From: Rhyzopertha dominica
Lineage: Eukaryota > Arthropoda > Insecta > Coleoptera > Bostrichidae
NCBI GenBank assembly: GCA_025024175.1
Contig: QCXZ01000064.1
Location: 46,273,325 to 46,337,324 of the forward strand
Direction: 5' to 3'
Length of the DNA stretch: 64,000 nucleotides
The notes under the pieces are model-generated. The model was not told the DNA's origin. It saw only the letters and a program-made list of their open reading frames with translations, and ran no database searches. Below are positions 1 through 11,352 of this stretch, in pieces. The translations under genes were made by a program, and so were the position numbers. Numbering within the stretch: position 1 is the first letter of the stretch; each line of letters starts with the position of its first letter.

Positions 1-379
1 GATGATATATTTCGTCAGAGATCCTTTGTGCTCTAACAAATAACGTCCTCATTCTTTTAAGAGGGAGGGTGATGAAATGTGGCATGTAAATATCTGTCTG
101 CGTTGTTAATTTTCTGTAAACCTAGTGTCCTAACTATCCAGTATTTATTCTGTAAATCTGGACATCCAAGATAAGTAAACTACCATTGCTTTCTAATTCC
201 ATAGTAAATTTCATGTCAGGATTTTGACTGTTCAAATGATTTAGAAACCTACATAACTCTTCTATACCCTGGGGCCAAATAACAAAAGTGTCAGCTACAT
301 ACCTATACCAACATTTTGGCTTAAACTGAAAACTGTTGATCGCTAACTCTTCAAAATTTTCAATAAACAAATTGGCCAC
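1..379 (-). pseudogene. Penelope-like element reverse transcriptase fragment, runs off the left edge
   Basis: Read on the - strand this encodes the palm and thumb of a Penelope-like element (PLE) reverse transcriptase. The block RYVADTFVIWP (about residues 26-36 of the 81-residue stretch ending at 134) matches the PLE catalytic motif C, followed by FLNHLNSQNPDMKFTME and a LDVQIYR strand. Below position 134 the match continues in another frame (tail ending ...RAQRISDE), so there is a frameshift. In active PLE enzymes the motif is YVDD; here the first aspartate is alanine, which should abolish polymerisation. No start or endonuclease is visible because the copy is cut by the window edge. Family assignment is by motif recognition and is fairly secure; this is a dead copy. 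Confidence 0.8.
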
Positions 380-469
380 TACAGGACTTTTTGTTCATAA
401 AAATTATCTTTCCATAAGAAATAGGTTGATTTTAAACATTCACCCCCGCAAATTAATTATTGTTACGTC

Positions 470-1030
470 AACCACTGCATCCGGCAATCCGTTCCAAAAT
501 TTTCTAACTTACGATTTTTTATAGATGGTATGTTAGCGTTTCATATAGAGGGACGCACACGACCACAAAAGCGTGCAGTAGCGCGTCGTTGCACACTTTC
601 CAGTATGTTTCAATCCTGAACCCATCACACAGGACTTGCGTATTCAAGCAGCGGCCTAACGTAGGATTTGTACAAGTTTATTGAGTTTGTAAAAGAAACG
701 CACGCGAAAGATTTTTTAAGCAATAATATTCTTGAATTGCTGCGCCTGGAGATGGAGGCTATGTGTTCGCTGCAAGACAGATTGGATGTCACTGTGAGTC
801 CCGAATCATTATGAGATTCTCTTGCATTAAGAGCCACATCATGAATAGAATACACATGATGCCGGTTATTCTTTCCCATGTGAAGAACGGCACATTTTTC
901 CAATATTGAGGGTCAGCATCCAATCGAAACACCATTCCATATAACACTTCTCAAATCTCCCTGGAGTATACTGCTACTCGTAAATCGGTTCGCATAAAGC
1001 TTTGCGTCATCTGCATAGAATGAACATTTA
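470..1030 (-). pseudogene. Non-LTR retrotransposon (CR1/Jockey-like) reverse transcriptase fragment
   Basis: On the - strand the sequence begins with motif C, FYADDAKLYA (YADD codons at 1017-1006), and continues through KCAVLHMGKNN to the thumb-region signature NLYKSYVRPLLEYASPV, then, past in-frame stops, ESVQRRATARF. This order (YADD, K.VLH.G, Y.RP.LEY.S.VW, QRRAT) is that of CR1/Jockey-group LINE reverse transcriptases, which copy RNA at a nicked target site. The catalytic aspartates are intact, but the fingers, endonuclease and 3' end are missing and stops follow the PLLEYASPV block. It abuts two PLE fragments on the same strand, so this edge is a graveyard of retroelement pieces. Confidence 0.8.
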
Positions 1031-1259
1031 TTTTTATGTGCAGTGTCATATCACCGACGTGCGTATGATTCATTACGTTTAATTAACAAATCTATAGGAA
1101 AAAAATTTTGTTGTTAATCTCTTTCCATTGCTGAAATTTATATCTGTAATGCAGTGAACTGTTAAGCAAAAGAGAATTAATTATATCAACTTGTTTACTT
1201 TTAAAAATGCAGAAATATCCTTTACATAACTAAACTAAAAATAATCATTAGATTGAAAA

Positions 1260-1548
1260 CAGGTACGCCGAGATAAACCTTTTAGTTTATTCGTAAATAG
1301 TTCAGCCAAATGAGGGATAAGCGAAGAACCCATAGCTAATCCTAAAATTCGTATTAAATTATGATTGCTGAAGAAATGTTGGTTTAAGGCAAATTCAGTT
1401 AATAAAATCAAGTTATTTTCATGAATTAAAGCTAAACAGGATTTTGGAAAAGTATTTACTCTTAAATAAAGTGGATATCATTAATGTTAATGTTTTACTC
1501 TAAATAAATTTCAGTCCATCATTTAATAATTCATATTATTCTGAATAA
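1260..1548 (-). pseudogene. Penelope-like reverse transcriptase motif B fragment
   Basis: On the - strand 1323-1336 reads AMGSS inside QHFFSNHNLIRILGLAMGSS, continuing LIPHLAELFTNKLKGLS. This is the PLE reverse transcriptase motif B region (usually MGSPLSP..A..); GLAMGSSL is typical. No YVDD box follows in the expected 200 bases downstream, so the copy is truncated or interrupted there. It is not collinear with the PLE fragment at 1-379, since a LINE piece lies between. Stops are present further along the reading. The call rests on one well-conserved block. Confidence 0.65.
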
Positions 1549-1944
1549 CTAGAGTTTGACAAATTTAAAACTAAAAACTGAAAGGTTGAATATATCAAAT
1601 ATCTGATATGAAGCAGGATGAACCCTATATGAAGGTCTGTTTATATGTTTCGCGAAATCTGCGTGTATTATAGGTTTAATAACATTTTGAGGTAACGAAT
1701 TATTATTATAATTAGCTGGAGATTTACAATGGCGTTGGTTACTGTGAAAATTATGTAATTTACTGATTAACTTAAAATGAAGTTTTCTTGGACGTGTGAA
1801 AGAAATACGTATCTCATAAAAATATATACGTAATATTTTGGTACGTACCAAAAAAAGCAAAATTTGTATATTAGATATGAATGTACATTTTAGCCCCGCA
1901 AACTTTTGAAGTCGGTCCCGCTGAAATAGCAGATTATAATTCAA
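1549..1944 (-). CDS. Unrecognised 131-residue ORF upstream of a PLE fragment
   Basis: An uninterrupted - strand ORF ending at 1549, lying just 5' of the PLE motif B fragment on the same strand. The product is basic, rich in K, R, N and H (FTRPRKLHFKLISKLHNFHS), with no recognised catalytic motif. Its position and charge would fit the variable N-terminal region of a PLE protein, but I cannot show homology, and in AT-rich DNA an ORF of this size can occur by chance. Function unknown. Confidence 0.3.
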   Translation of the reverse strand: MNYNLLFQRDRLQKFAGLKCTFISNIQILLFLVRTKILRIYFYEIRISFTRPRKLHFKLISKLHNFHSNQRHCKSPANYNNNSLPQNVIKPIIHADFAKHINRPSYRVHPASYQIFDIFNLSVFSFKFVKL

Positions 1945-2103
1945 TGATATTAAGCATTAATTTCAGTTGCATAAGAGCATTCGGTGTGAGTGTAGTTTGA
2001 GTGTTACTGGACAGAACATTCGAAGATGTTGTCAACGTGTTGCACTATTTGAAAGGCCTGGCTTCTAAGTTTAAGGAGATTAAGGAATTCCAGAAGTGCA
2101 TAA

Positions 2104-2900
2104 GTGNGCTGTAACTGCAACTGGAGTAAGTCTGCGAACAATTCCAAACATCGCAAAGGAAACGCAAGCAATCGAAGGTGGCGAGAAAAAGTTTTAATCA
2201 CTAACCAAGAGGAAGATGAAACTTTCACCAAAATCAGTTTGCTTCACTTGGTCAGAGAACACATAGAAAATTTTTACATTATTGAGAAAGTTCAGATAGT
2301 AAAACGTATTCTTAAAAAATTCACTCATGAGGACAGATATACTGGGGAAAAGGAAGCTTAAGAAGAGTGACTAAATAACGGGATACCCTTGGGTTAAAAC
2401 GAAGACGAACAGCAAACTCTTAATGGAGAAGCCTGATATCTTCGTCAAATCAAACGGTTCCGAGCAGATGGTGGACCCTTTGCCTATATGGATGAGATCT
2501 AAATATATTCATTCTTCTCATATGCTTCAAAGAGCCTGGAGTGACGGTAGTAACGTTGGTTTGCTTCGATCGTTTTCCAAAAGAAAGCGACTCATAATTT
2601 TAGACACTAGAAATGTCAAACTCTTACTTGTGTTTCAAATCAAATTTGACCACTGACAATTATCACCATTAGATGGATTTTGCAAAATACACGAAACAGA
2701 TCGAAAAAAAGCTTTTTCTTAACCTTGAGCCAAAAAGTGTTTTGGTAATAGACGAAGCATCATACCATAATGTTCAGAAAGGCAAGTGCCCAAACATGAG
2801 TTTCAACAGGGACGAGGTGAAACAATCGTTGGTTAACCATAATGTGCCATTTACAGACGATATGTTGAAAGCGAATTTATACAATGGGCCTGTTCACTAA
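2104..2900 (+). pseudogene. Tc1/mariner-superfamily (IS630-type) transposase relic
   Basis: Three consecutive + strand open stretches read as one decayed transposase. The first (2104-2361) is a basic N-terminal piece. The second (2423-2656) contains SSHMLQRAWSDGSNVGLLR followed by KRKRLIIL, the strand pattern around the first catalytic aspartate of DDE_3 transposases. The third (2673-2900) has FAKYTKQIEKKL then LEPKSVLVIDEASYHNVQKG; the family usually shows VI(V/M)DNA.YH here, and the second catalytic Asp is preserved as IDEASYH. NHNVPFTDDMLKANLY near the end matches the helix before the final acidic residue. Frameshifts separate the pieces and no terminal inverted repeats were seen. An inactive, truncated copy. 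Confidence 0.65.
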
Positions 2901-4570
2901 TTTTCAATTTACGAAGAATTAAGTAGTATTAATGTTGCTAGTAAACACCTTGAAAACCAAATTTCAGTTTTTAAACTATGAATTAAAAAAAATATTTATA
3001 GAAGCCCAACAACACTCTCCCTATGTGGAGGCTAGTAATACGTCACATGCACTTTAGTTGACCACGCCTTTGTATAATCTAAATGGCATACCTGTTTTAG
3101 GCACTTTATATCAAGATAATTTGTTACTGCAATAACTTAATGTCAAAATCTATTAGGCTGGCAAAGCCTAAATGTGCAAGCAAATTATTGACGCAAACTG
3201 TTGGGTCACATTTACGTATTTTTAAAATAAATCGAATCTAGATACGCACTTGCCATAATGTAGTTTTAAAACTAGCCGGCGATGTCAACTTAGCTGCGCT
3301 GCCACATTGGGCGATTTATCACAAATTGGGTGACTTGGAAACAATTTATCACAAAAATTTTGCACTGATGACATGCGAAGGAATTCTGTAGGACATATAT
3401 TGGTCATCAATTTTGACTTTTGAGTTGTAATTCTGTATAGCAACGAAATCATGAGGTTTTGAATGTAAAAGATATTGGCTCCTAGTCAGATCAAAAGTTT
3501 TTACATCGATATCCATATTCAGAGCCGACTGAAACTTACTAAATTAGTAAGGGATAAACAGTAAATAGTAAACTAGATTCGGCTTTGCCCTATATCAAAG
3601 AATAGTTTTCAGTATAATCCCGTTCTTACCATGCAATATATGATTCAAGCGGCTCATGTGAATTTTAAATAAAAGACAAACGTTAAGGAAATTTTAGGGA
3701 TTAAATAGCTATATATCGATACCTCTATAGAAACAAAAGAAGCGATCTCGTGTCAATAACAATTAACGACATTTTGACGGCACGAATAAGCCGAATCTGG
3801 CAACTATGCCTTACTTTAGAACCTGTAAAACACCGACCGACTTCAAAGTTTGAAATTTCTTTGTTCTCGCAGCATCCCAGCCTCATATTGAACGCGTTTT
3901 TGCTTTGTTTCGTTGTATCCTTTCGTTGTTATCGTTTTGATTTTAGTTTAGATCGTGGATATAGTTTTTTGTCTAAAATGTTAGCATGCTGTTTGCTTTT
4001 AAACCACTTGATTCTGGCTGGTTAAATAGCGATTGCTTTATGTAGTCAGAAATCATGACCATATCAACAAAGGATAGATTCTGCGATTCGGCTTTTTCAA
4101 AATTGCTTTCCATCGCTATTTAGTATCCACAAATAGAATATAAGTATAAAAAAAGAAAAACTGAAGATTACGACCCGAAATATCCGCTACTATCCTACAA
4201 AACTATTCGTGAAAAAATAAAGTGACCGCTACCCGAACAAACATTTAAACGTATCTAACTTAGGAACACAACTAATACTCAACAATAATTACAAGAAACG
4301 GCATAAACAGACCTGCACTGTCTTAAAGGTAATATGCCCTCGGTGTCCTTCTACTTAAGTACAACTATATTATAGTTTTGCGATTTTGATAAGTTGTGTA
4401 GATTCTCATCCAGCGTCGATAGGTCTTTCCTGAATTCTTTCAATAACTCTAATAGTACGTTAAACAGTTTTTATGATAAATTAAACCATATATTTCTACA
4501 GTGTATACCCAGAACTAGAATCTCACTCCATAGTACAAAAGAAAAATTTCCTGTGGTACTTGAGGTTGGA
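2901..4570. other. No recognisable gene
   Basis: AT-rich sequence with stop codons in every frame. A + strand ORF at 3750-4025 (91 residues) has no motif I recognise. A short perfect palindrome (TAGGCTGGCAAAGCCTA, around 3153-3169) is the only local structure noted. Confidence 0.5.
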
Positions 4571-4581
4571 GGTTCGAGTCC
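4571..4581 (+). promoter_or_regulatory. Isolated match to a Pol III B box (tRNA T-arm-like)
   Basis: GGTTCGAGTCC fits the B-box consensus GGTTCGANTCC at every position, and flanking bases can form four of five T-stem pairs (GGAGG with CCTGC). No A box, D-arm or acceptor stem is found upstream, so this is not a tRNA gene. It could be the remnant of a tRNA-derived SINE head or chance. Confidence 0.25.
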
Positions 4582-5767
4582 TGCCTAGAGTATGGGTATT
4601 GTGCTTGTCTTAATAAATACAGTTTATCGTGTGAATACACAAGTATTAATTAACAATATATAATAAGCTGCTTAATTGCACAGATAATGAAAGGAGTTTA
4701 TTTTGTCTTCGTTACTTAGAACATGTGCATTCTTTTTGCAAGTGTTGCACAAATCGCCATGGGGGATATCTTTCTTTCAGAACGTACGTATTTTTCCTGT
4801 TTTTAGTTTTTGTATTGTAATTTTCAAAACAAAAAAAAGCTTAAACATTCAAAATTTTTGTCCATCTTTGTCTCTCTCTAGTTTTAGTTCGCAGCCTAAA
4901 ATGCAATTTCTGAAAATTAAAATAGCTCCGTTTACGCTTTATTTAGCCCATTAAAAAAATTCATTCAAGTTGGTACAGTAATAACCTTGTAGGAAGTCAG
5001 CAGAACGTCTGCATTTGCGTAAATGCTGCCGCCTGACGATCTGTTTATTCCCTATTTACGTCTACGCACAGCTGGTCAGTGATATATTTCTCAGCATTGT
5101 TTTCGAGCGCGAAATAAACTTTGGGTGTTTATTTGTTACCATGTTCGTTCCCTGTCCTATGGATAACAACGCTGATGAAAAGAAAAACTACTGTAAAGGT
5201 AACAAAGTAATGTTGAAATTATCGTACATATGATATTAAAAAATACAGACAAGATCAAAAAGTTTTTTCGGCCTCTATTTTTGTGGAAATTGGCCCGAGA
5301 GACTTCACTGGCCTCACAATCTATTACTGAAAGTCAAGCCTGATATTTTGTTAACTACCCGGTATTTATGGTGTACCTACAATTTTGTTTGAGGTAATGT
5401 ACCCTTATTAATTGGGATCGTTTGGTTCTTCAGGGTTCCTGGTAAATTATTGTATTCTTCCACTTTGGAGTGCCTATTTTTTGCCTTCTCTCTAACGTCG
5501 GATATACAGATATACTTATACCTATAAGTCGACCCTCCGGGAAGTGATGTAAATTTTATCATTTATTTTTGTGCAGCACACTTACCCCGAGGGCCTCTGT
5601 CTGTCTCTCTGTAGCTGTAACGAGCTATATAAAAGAAAGGAAGCTTGGTTACTTACCTGAAATCGTCGATTTGTCTAGCCACCTGTCACCAACTCCACCC
5701 CGCATTTACAGATAAGTGAATACCACCGTACGATATTATACACCACACTAGTGGTAGGGAGTTTATA
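4582..5767. other. No recognisable gene
   Basis: AT-rich non-coding sequence. ORFs at 4703-4954 and 5015-5233 carry no motif I recognise and look like chance frames in low-complexity DNA. Confidence 0.5.
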
Positions 5768-6142
5768 CAGGGTTTCTATAAATGATTCATGCATCCAGGG
5801 CTCTTATGGAAATTATCGATTAAATCAATTTGCCGCCTCTCAGGAAGGTGAACACAATTATTGCTTATTTGTCATCTGTCGATTAGTGAATTATTGATAT
5901 AATTTTAATATGAGAAAACGCCTGTGAGTGTGTATTTTCAACATATTCTGTTGTGTTTTGTGGGATATTTAACTGTAAGGTTGCAGAAAGCTCACATTTC
6001 AGAGCTACGGAGTGAAATTGATCTGCAACCTTCAGTACTATCGCCGTGCATATTGTAGCTTGGCAGCAGTCACAAAAAGGCGACACAAAGAATTCAGAAA
6101 TCAACGCTGCCCGCGTTGCTTGAATCATTTATAGAAACCCTG
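5768..6142. mobile_element. MITE, CAGGG-end family, copy 1 (375 bp)
   Basis: The element starts CAGGGTTTCTATAAATGATT and ends with the inverse, AATCATTTATAGAAACCCTG. Both ends are flanked by TATA, consistent with the TA target duplication of Tc1/mariner elements. The interior carries no transposase; the - strand ORF of 81 residues across it is conserved only because the DNA repeat is conserved. Related copies lie at 30870-31176, 31179-31796 and 62549-63335. It is best read as a non-autonomous derivative of a mariner-superfamily element. Confidence 0.85.
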
Positions 6143-6146
6143 TATA

Positions 6147-6588
6147 AGATTAGCTTTAGATCGATACCTATAAGATTGTAAATCTGAGCACAGCTCTGTG
6201 AAGAGTAACCAATTTAATCTGTTTTTTGACGCACATATATTTATTACACAAATTCGTCAATTTTGTTTACAACCGCCTGCATTTACGAATATCATCGTAT
6301 AAATCTTATTTGTCGCTTATTAAAAAAACCTGTAACTTTCCAAGAAGCCATTTATTTAGTGCTATCAGTTGGTTTCCCTAACGGTTGCCTTATTACCTAC
6401 TTTAATAAAAACAAATTGGCGGTGCCCTTAAGGCATCACCAGTCTGACTCGTAATTTACTGTAAAGATAAGTTTGTATGGGCCAATCTTCTTTCTATTGA
6501 ACACTGAATCCACGATCTCGCCCCGCTTTGAAATAGCTACCCAGTCAGAATTTGTAAACTCCCTCAAGGAGTCGTTATTTGTTATTTT
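6147..6588. other. No recognisable gene
   Basis: Short AT-rich spacer between a MITE and the next repeat. Overlapping ORFs on both strands (6263-6697) show no recognisable motif. Confidence 0.4.
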
Positions 6589-7445
6589 ACTTCCACATCC
6601 AACTGATGGTATTGTATCGCTAAAAAAAAAATCCAAAAATTTTTATTTACTCTTTTGCTTTAAAATGGCCGAAAACGTAAAAAAAAACAAAATTTGAGCA
6701 AAAAAAGTTCTTCTCTGTGTGTCTGTGGACACGATAACTTTCCAAAGACTTAATATATAAACTTGAAATTTGGCAAACGTATAAATTTCAACTACCGAAA
6801 GCGACCTATTGTTTTTGGGTTAAGTATGGTATCGGGAAGGGGGCGAATTTGGGGGGTAACTACCCTTTTTGCAAATTTTTAATTCTTTTTATATTTTTGT
6901 TTGTTTTAGTATGGGATTAGTAGTACAACTGCGAGTATTATTCGCTCTTATAAATTGTCGGTACAGCAAATTGTTTAGAAGATGTTAGCAAAATAGCGTC
7001 ACTTAAAGAAAACGGTTTTTCCTAAATATCNCCGATTATATTTGATATATTCAAAAAATGAACAAACATCAGATGGGAAATAAAATTTCTATCAAAAAGT
7101 CTCTTATAAAATTTATCCAAAATTTTGACATTTTCGAAATATTTCCCCAAAACGTATTTTGGACCCTGATCGTACGATTTTGGTATTATATAGAAAATCA
7201 AATTTCTGATCTGAAAGCACTCTTGTAATTTTTTTTGTTAGGTTAATACTTTTCGAGTTATTTAAAAAAAAGATTTTAAAAATTTATGTATTTTTGCTAA
7301 TATCACGAGTACCGTTTGTCTTAGAAAAAATGTGTAGGGAGAAAAAATGTTCAAAACCTGATTACTAATCATATAGTATAAGAAATAAAAAACAGAAATG
7401 TCATTTTGACAACTGATTGTGGAAGTATTGATTCAATTTGCAGCG
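6589..7445. repeat. Repeat family C, copy 1 (about 0.86 kb, fold-back left end)
   Basis: It begins ACTTCCACATCCAA and ends near GATTGTGGAAGTATTGATTC, so the two ends are inverted relative to each other (TTCCACATCC / GGATGTGGAA in the better-kept copy). The interior shares long stretches with 16349-17197, including the CTGTGTGTCTGTG tract and GGTATCGGGAAGGGGGCGAA. No coding capacity is seen. The last ~25 bases (ATTCAATTTGCAGCGG) are nearly unchanged between copies. Class of element unknown. Confidence 0.7.
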
Positions 7446-9276
7446 GTTTTTATTGGACCATTGTTAAAATACCTAGACAGATATGTAAAGACGTAAAGGT
7501 TGAGCTTGGCCTTGCTTATTAGAGATAACTTAGTAAAATTACTTAATACATGTAGGTACAGCATCAGCTTATATCTGCTTCAATATGTTTTTATATTAAG
7601 GTTATTCGTGTCTAAAAAATTTTATTACCGATTTGTTGCGCAGAAAGTATTTTATTTACAATAGTAGAAACCGTTTCAAAAATTACACAAACATGTGTCC
7701 TATGTTAAATAATATAACAGGTGTATTCTGACCACTACTTATATGTATTGTAGCAGTTATCATTCTTAATGTTTTAGAACGTATAACTACTTGAAGTGTA
7801 CTTGCACAAGCGTTGGAATAAGGTTAGGTAAGAATCATAATACATACATATGTATATTGATAAATAAATCTTTATTTCCCTACGTCCTTTTTCATTACAT
7901 TAGTTAAGTGTAATAACGGTGTATCGGACAGAGTAAAAAAGCGTATAACTAATCTATTTCCCTATCTGAGATATAAAAGCCTTCATACTCGTACGTATTG
8001 TGTGCATTACTTTATTGGGCAACTGGCATCGGATTTGAGGAACACGTGACTGCAAAACGCATGTCACCTGACGCTGACGCTCGGGGTAGGTAGCTTTGTC
8101 AATATGTACTTGAATCTTAATGGATGGCAGCAACGGTTGCTACCATGCTACTCATACGATAGTTTCATATTATAGTTTCTGGCAGTTTTTGACAGCGATG
8201 GCGTATTTAAAATGTGGCAATACTTGCTACTCCATCTATCGCTTGCACCATAGGAAAAAGTATCATTGTGTTTTCTGTGTTGTCGGTTCTAACCTAAAAC
8301 TAGAATTGACGGTACCTTATAATGCCGTGGCATTATATTCACCATTAGCCAAAACCAGTTCCACGCCTTGCTATCTATATTGATAAACTTAAAAAAATGG
8401 AACATTAAATAAACAAATATACCATCATAACAATAATTATTTTTATGGCCTANAAAAATCTTTAAATTACATTATTTACTAATGGGCAGGAACTATTACA
8501 CAAGTTAAACATTAGTGAATTAAGATTCTGAAATTTATTTTATTTTAACACGCTTATTAGGTATTGAATTATTGAATAAATACAGGAAAATTTGAAAAAT
8601 ACAGCAAGAATGTTTATGAATATTAGATAGTGGAAGAAAGAAAAGTTAATGTCTTTCTACATGTATCCTTGAAATACAGTGCTACAAATATACGAAACAA
8701 AATGATCTGATCCACTGCAAATTAGGGCCACAAACTAGTTGCAGTTGCAGGGATCTATATTAAGAAACAAACCTTCCAATATAAAAACAAAATGACAAAT
8801 AATGGCAAACAGATGACACTGTGCACCTATGTGCATTGTTTATTACTTTGTTCGTTCGTTTACCTGCTTAGAGTGGCTTGTCTGTATTTGTTGGCAAGTC
8901 GATATCCTCCGTCTGATGAGCTGAAAAAACAGCGAAACTCCTGGGTCCGGCTTGCCAACCAAAACCACATATTATATAAGGGAACCAATAAGTGCACTCT
9001 TTGTCGGCACCTTNGATCTCNACGGGGCTCGCATGTCCACAAGTAGTTTGAAGCTTAGAAGTTAACTGTGTTCCGATAGGCCACAGCACTAGCATAACGT
9101 TTTGTTTACCGCAAACAGCGGATTCCTCAGTATTTCTAGCATGGGCAATTTTACTTCTTCTTTACTTCTTATTATTAATTTTATAATTTTACACAGTTGT
9201 AAAGTAATAATTATTATTTGCATACATTAAATTGTTATAAACTCTTAATTACTATTCTATTTGCACAATAAATGGA
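7446..9276. other. No clear gene
   Basis: AT-rich sequence with three N bases. The + ORF at 8120-8383 and overlapping ORFs at 8792-9095 were inspected. ELKKQRNSWVRLANQN (about 8917-8964) faintly recalls a THAP-domain helix, but without the zinc ligands this is not a supported call. Confidence 0.4.
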
Positions 9277-9390
9277 TAATCATGCCAGGCAGCATTTGTA
9301 TTGTGAAAACGGTCCTTCGAAGTCCAAAAACGGAGTTTTTTTGTTTGGATTTTCGAAGGATGTCAACAGGTTTGATTACTAAACATGTTT
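9277..9390 (+). pseudogene. Possible THAP-domain N-terminus
   Basis: Two overlapping + frames resemble the start of a C2CH THAP zinc finger: MPGSICIVK, then after a frameshift NGPSKSKNGVFLFGFSKDVNR. The spacing of the first Cys, the GPSKSKNG turn and the aromatic F.F.KD.NR strand fit THAP modules, which bind DNA in host factors and P-element transposases. The second Cys and the C-terminal ligands are not seen and the frame breaks twice, so this is a tentative relic. Confidence 0.3.
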
Positions 9391-10454
9391 CGTAGGTTTG
9401 TTATGTATCTCGGTCCCTATTTTTGAACGATACGATTTAGTTTGTTTGTACAATTCGCGTTACCGTGTTTGTGTACTTCATTTTATAGATGACATATCAT
9501 ACACAGGTTTTTGTTTACAGACTGTAAATTACATTATGCTAAACACGTGCACGTGCGTTTTTATTATATTGCTCCAAAACTTTTTATTTGGCTTTACTTG
9601 TCATTTTGTGAAAATAATTTACGCAGATCCTACAGTTCTTTTGCAGTTACAAATTAATACTTCGTTCACTGACAAAAATGCTTACTGCAATTATTATGGA
9701 GGAGTTAAACATGGTAGCGGTAGAAAACGTAAGATGTAAAACTTTTTGGTACTCGATTATATCTGTATTAGTGTACTCAACTAAAATTTCTATTTTTAAA
9801 ATATGTCAGCTTCACATTATTTTGTGTAGTGGCTAAGCGTAGAAAAACAATCAAAAATCAAAATAGCAAGTTAGGCTAACGCAGGGTCAACGTAAACCAG
9901 AAAACTAAGAGGCATTAACAAAGCAAATCCAAGTAAGTTCTTCAATTACTGAAAGATAACGAGTTCGGTGTAGTATCGTTAGAAGAAGCCTTCCGTAGCG
10001 ATCGACGAGTTGATAAACCCGTAGCTTAGCCGCAGGTCGAAAATCCCCGGCTTTACCCCTCTGGAGCAATTTACCGCTAATCGTGTGGTTAGGCAATCAG
10101 TGTGAGAAGCAACATCGATAGGTTTATGTTTAGCTGTAGTCTTTGACATTTGTAAGTCACAATATATCTGACATATGTGCAGTACTGCTTTTAAAGGTAT
10201 GCTTGGAAATGGTTTGATGCAGGTAACTATGATACACATATACAAAAGAAGGGTGTCACACGCCCAAGACAATTGTATTTTTGAGGAACAATTTATTTCC
10301 TTCCATCTCTTCAAAAGACTGTTTAAACATTTTAAGTAACCAACTAAATCAAGATCGTAATTTATCATCATTAGATACAAATATCTGTTTGCAGGAAAGT
10401 CATATTTTGAATTAAATAAGTTTCATACTTTATAATTTCTTTCTTGCTTTTATA
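9391..10454. other. No recognisable gene
   Basis: The longest + ORF (9398-9739, 113 residues) is rich in F, Y and C with no motif; the 133-residue - ORF at 9979-10380 is also unrecognised. Nothing else is supported. Confidence 0.4.
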
Positions 10455-10720
10455 AATTTCAGATATGAAACAGAAATTAATATTCAGATGTCCTATTTAG
10501 ATTTATTAATTTTACATAACCAATCTTCTAACCTTTCTTTTCAAATTTCTAGAAAATGCACATGTACAGATAATATTATTGCTTATTTTTTTACACCCTT
10601 ATTCACATAAAATCGCTGTTTTCCAATCGCTTTTAACCGACTTTTTAAAATGCCGCTGTCATTAAATTCATTTGAAAAAGAACTGAGTCTAATTCTCCAA
10701 ATTTATTTGTTTTCCAAATT
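10455..10720 (+). pseudogene. Penelope-like reverse transcriptase thumb fragment
   Basis: The + strand reading contains MSYLDLLILHNQSSNLSFQI then SRKCTCTDNIIAYF, and after stops NRCFPIAFNRLFKMPLSLNS followed by FEKELSLILQI. This is the PLE thumb pattern: (F)LDxxI...FxIYRKPTxTD...I...R...PLSxxxFxxEL. The usual YRKPT has decayed to SRKCT, and two in-frame stops are present. No endonuclease domain follows, because repeat family B starts at 10788. Confidence 0.6.
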
Positions 10721-10787
10721 ATTTAATAGAAAAACTGTGCTTTAAATATTTAAATCATTTTTTCGGTACCACTAATTTGGTATCCTC

Positions 10788-11352
10788 TTAAGAGTCCTCA
10801 GACCCTTAAAATTCATAATGCATGTAGAGGTTTCCCGGTGCCATTATAACTCGCGATACAGTGTTCGCAGATTAGATTTCTAAACACAGCCAGAATAAGC
10901 AAGGTCTAAACTGAATTCTACTCGGGCAGTTTTTCTTTATTGATAAATACGACAAAAATACAGCCTTGTAAAGTGTTAAAAAATTAGTAAACTTTCAAAT
11001 TTTTTTACTAGTAAACGGAAATAGATATAAAAATTTGGCCCGAGCTAAATGGCATTTGACCATTTTCAAACGCAGCTAAAAAAAGAGAATGGGTTTTTCT
11101 TACTCAGTTATTGTTAAATAATGGCACAGCGAAGGTTCTGCAATTGTAATAAATGCGCGTGGCTCGTGGTACCACCAACCGGTTGCTACATGAACTTCGC
11201 CAGATGCTCCTCCCATTGTCGTGGTAGTACAGCTCGTATTAAATACGCGCGGCACATGGCACATGTACATACAACATATGTGTGTATTTCATAAATAAGT
11301 ACATCTACGTTGTCGCGCGGAGTTTAAATTTCCAGGTGCTCTTTAAAATGGG
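10788..11352. repeat. Repeat family B, copy 1 (565 bp)
   Basis: This stretch is repeated in the same orientation at 48189-48748. It starts TTAAGAGTCCTCAGACC and ends GTGCTCTTTAAAATGGG. The internal block with CGGTTGCTACATGAACTTCG and the CGCGCGGCACATGGCACATG tract is very similar in both copies. No transposase or RT reading is visible. Possible identities are a solo LTR or a non-autonomous DNA element; no TG...CA ends or clear target duplication were found. Confidence 0.75.

Noticed and set aside
4560..4590. tRNA gene
   Set aside because: Only a T-arm-like B box is present; there is no acceptor stem, D-arm or anticodon arm.
5883..6128. 81-residue ORF, with similar ORFs at 30922-31155 and 62568-62804
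   Set aside because: Protein similarity follows from the repeated MITE DNA; there is no domain and no start in common.
8120..8383. 87-residue ORF with several Cys
   Set aside because: No spacing that fits a zinc finger or other known domain, and no splice context.
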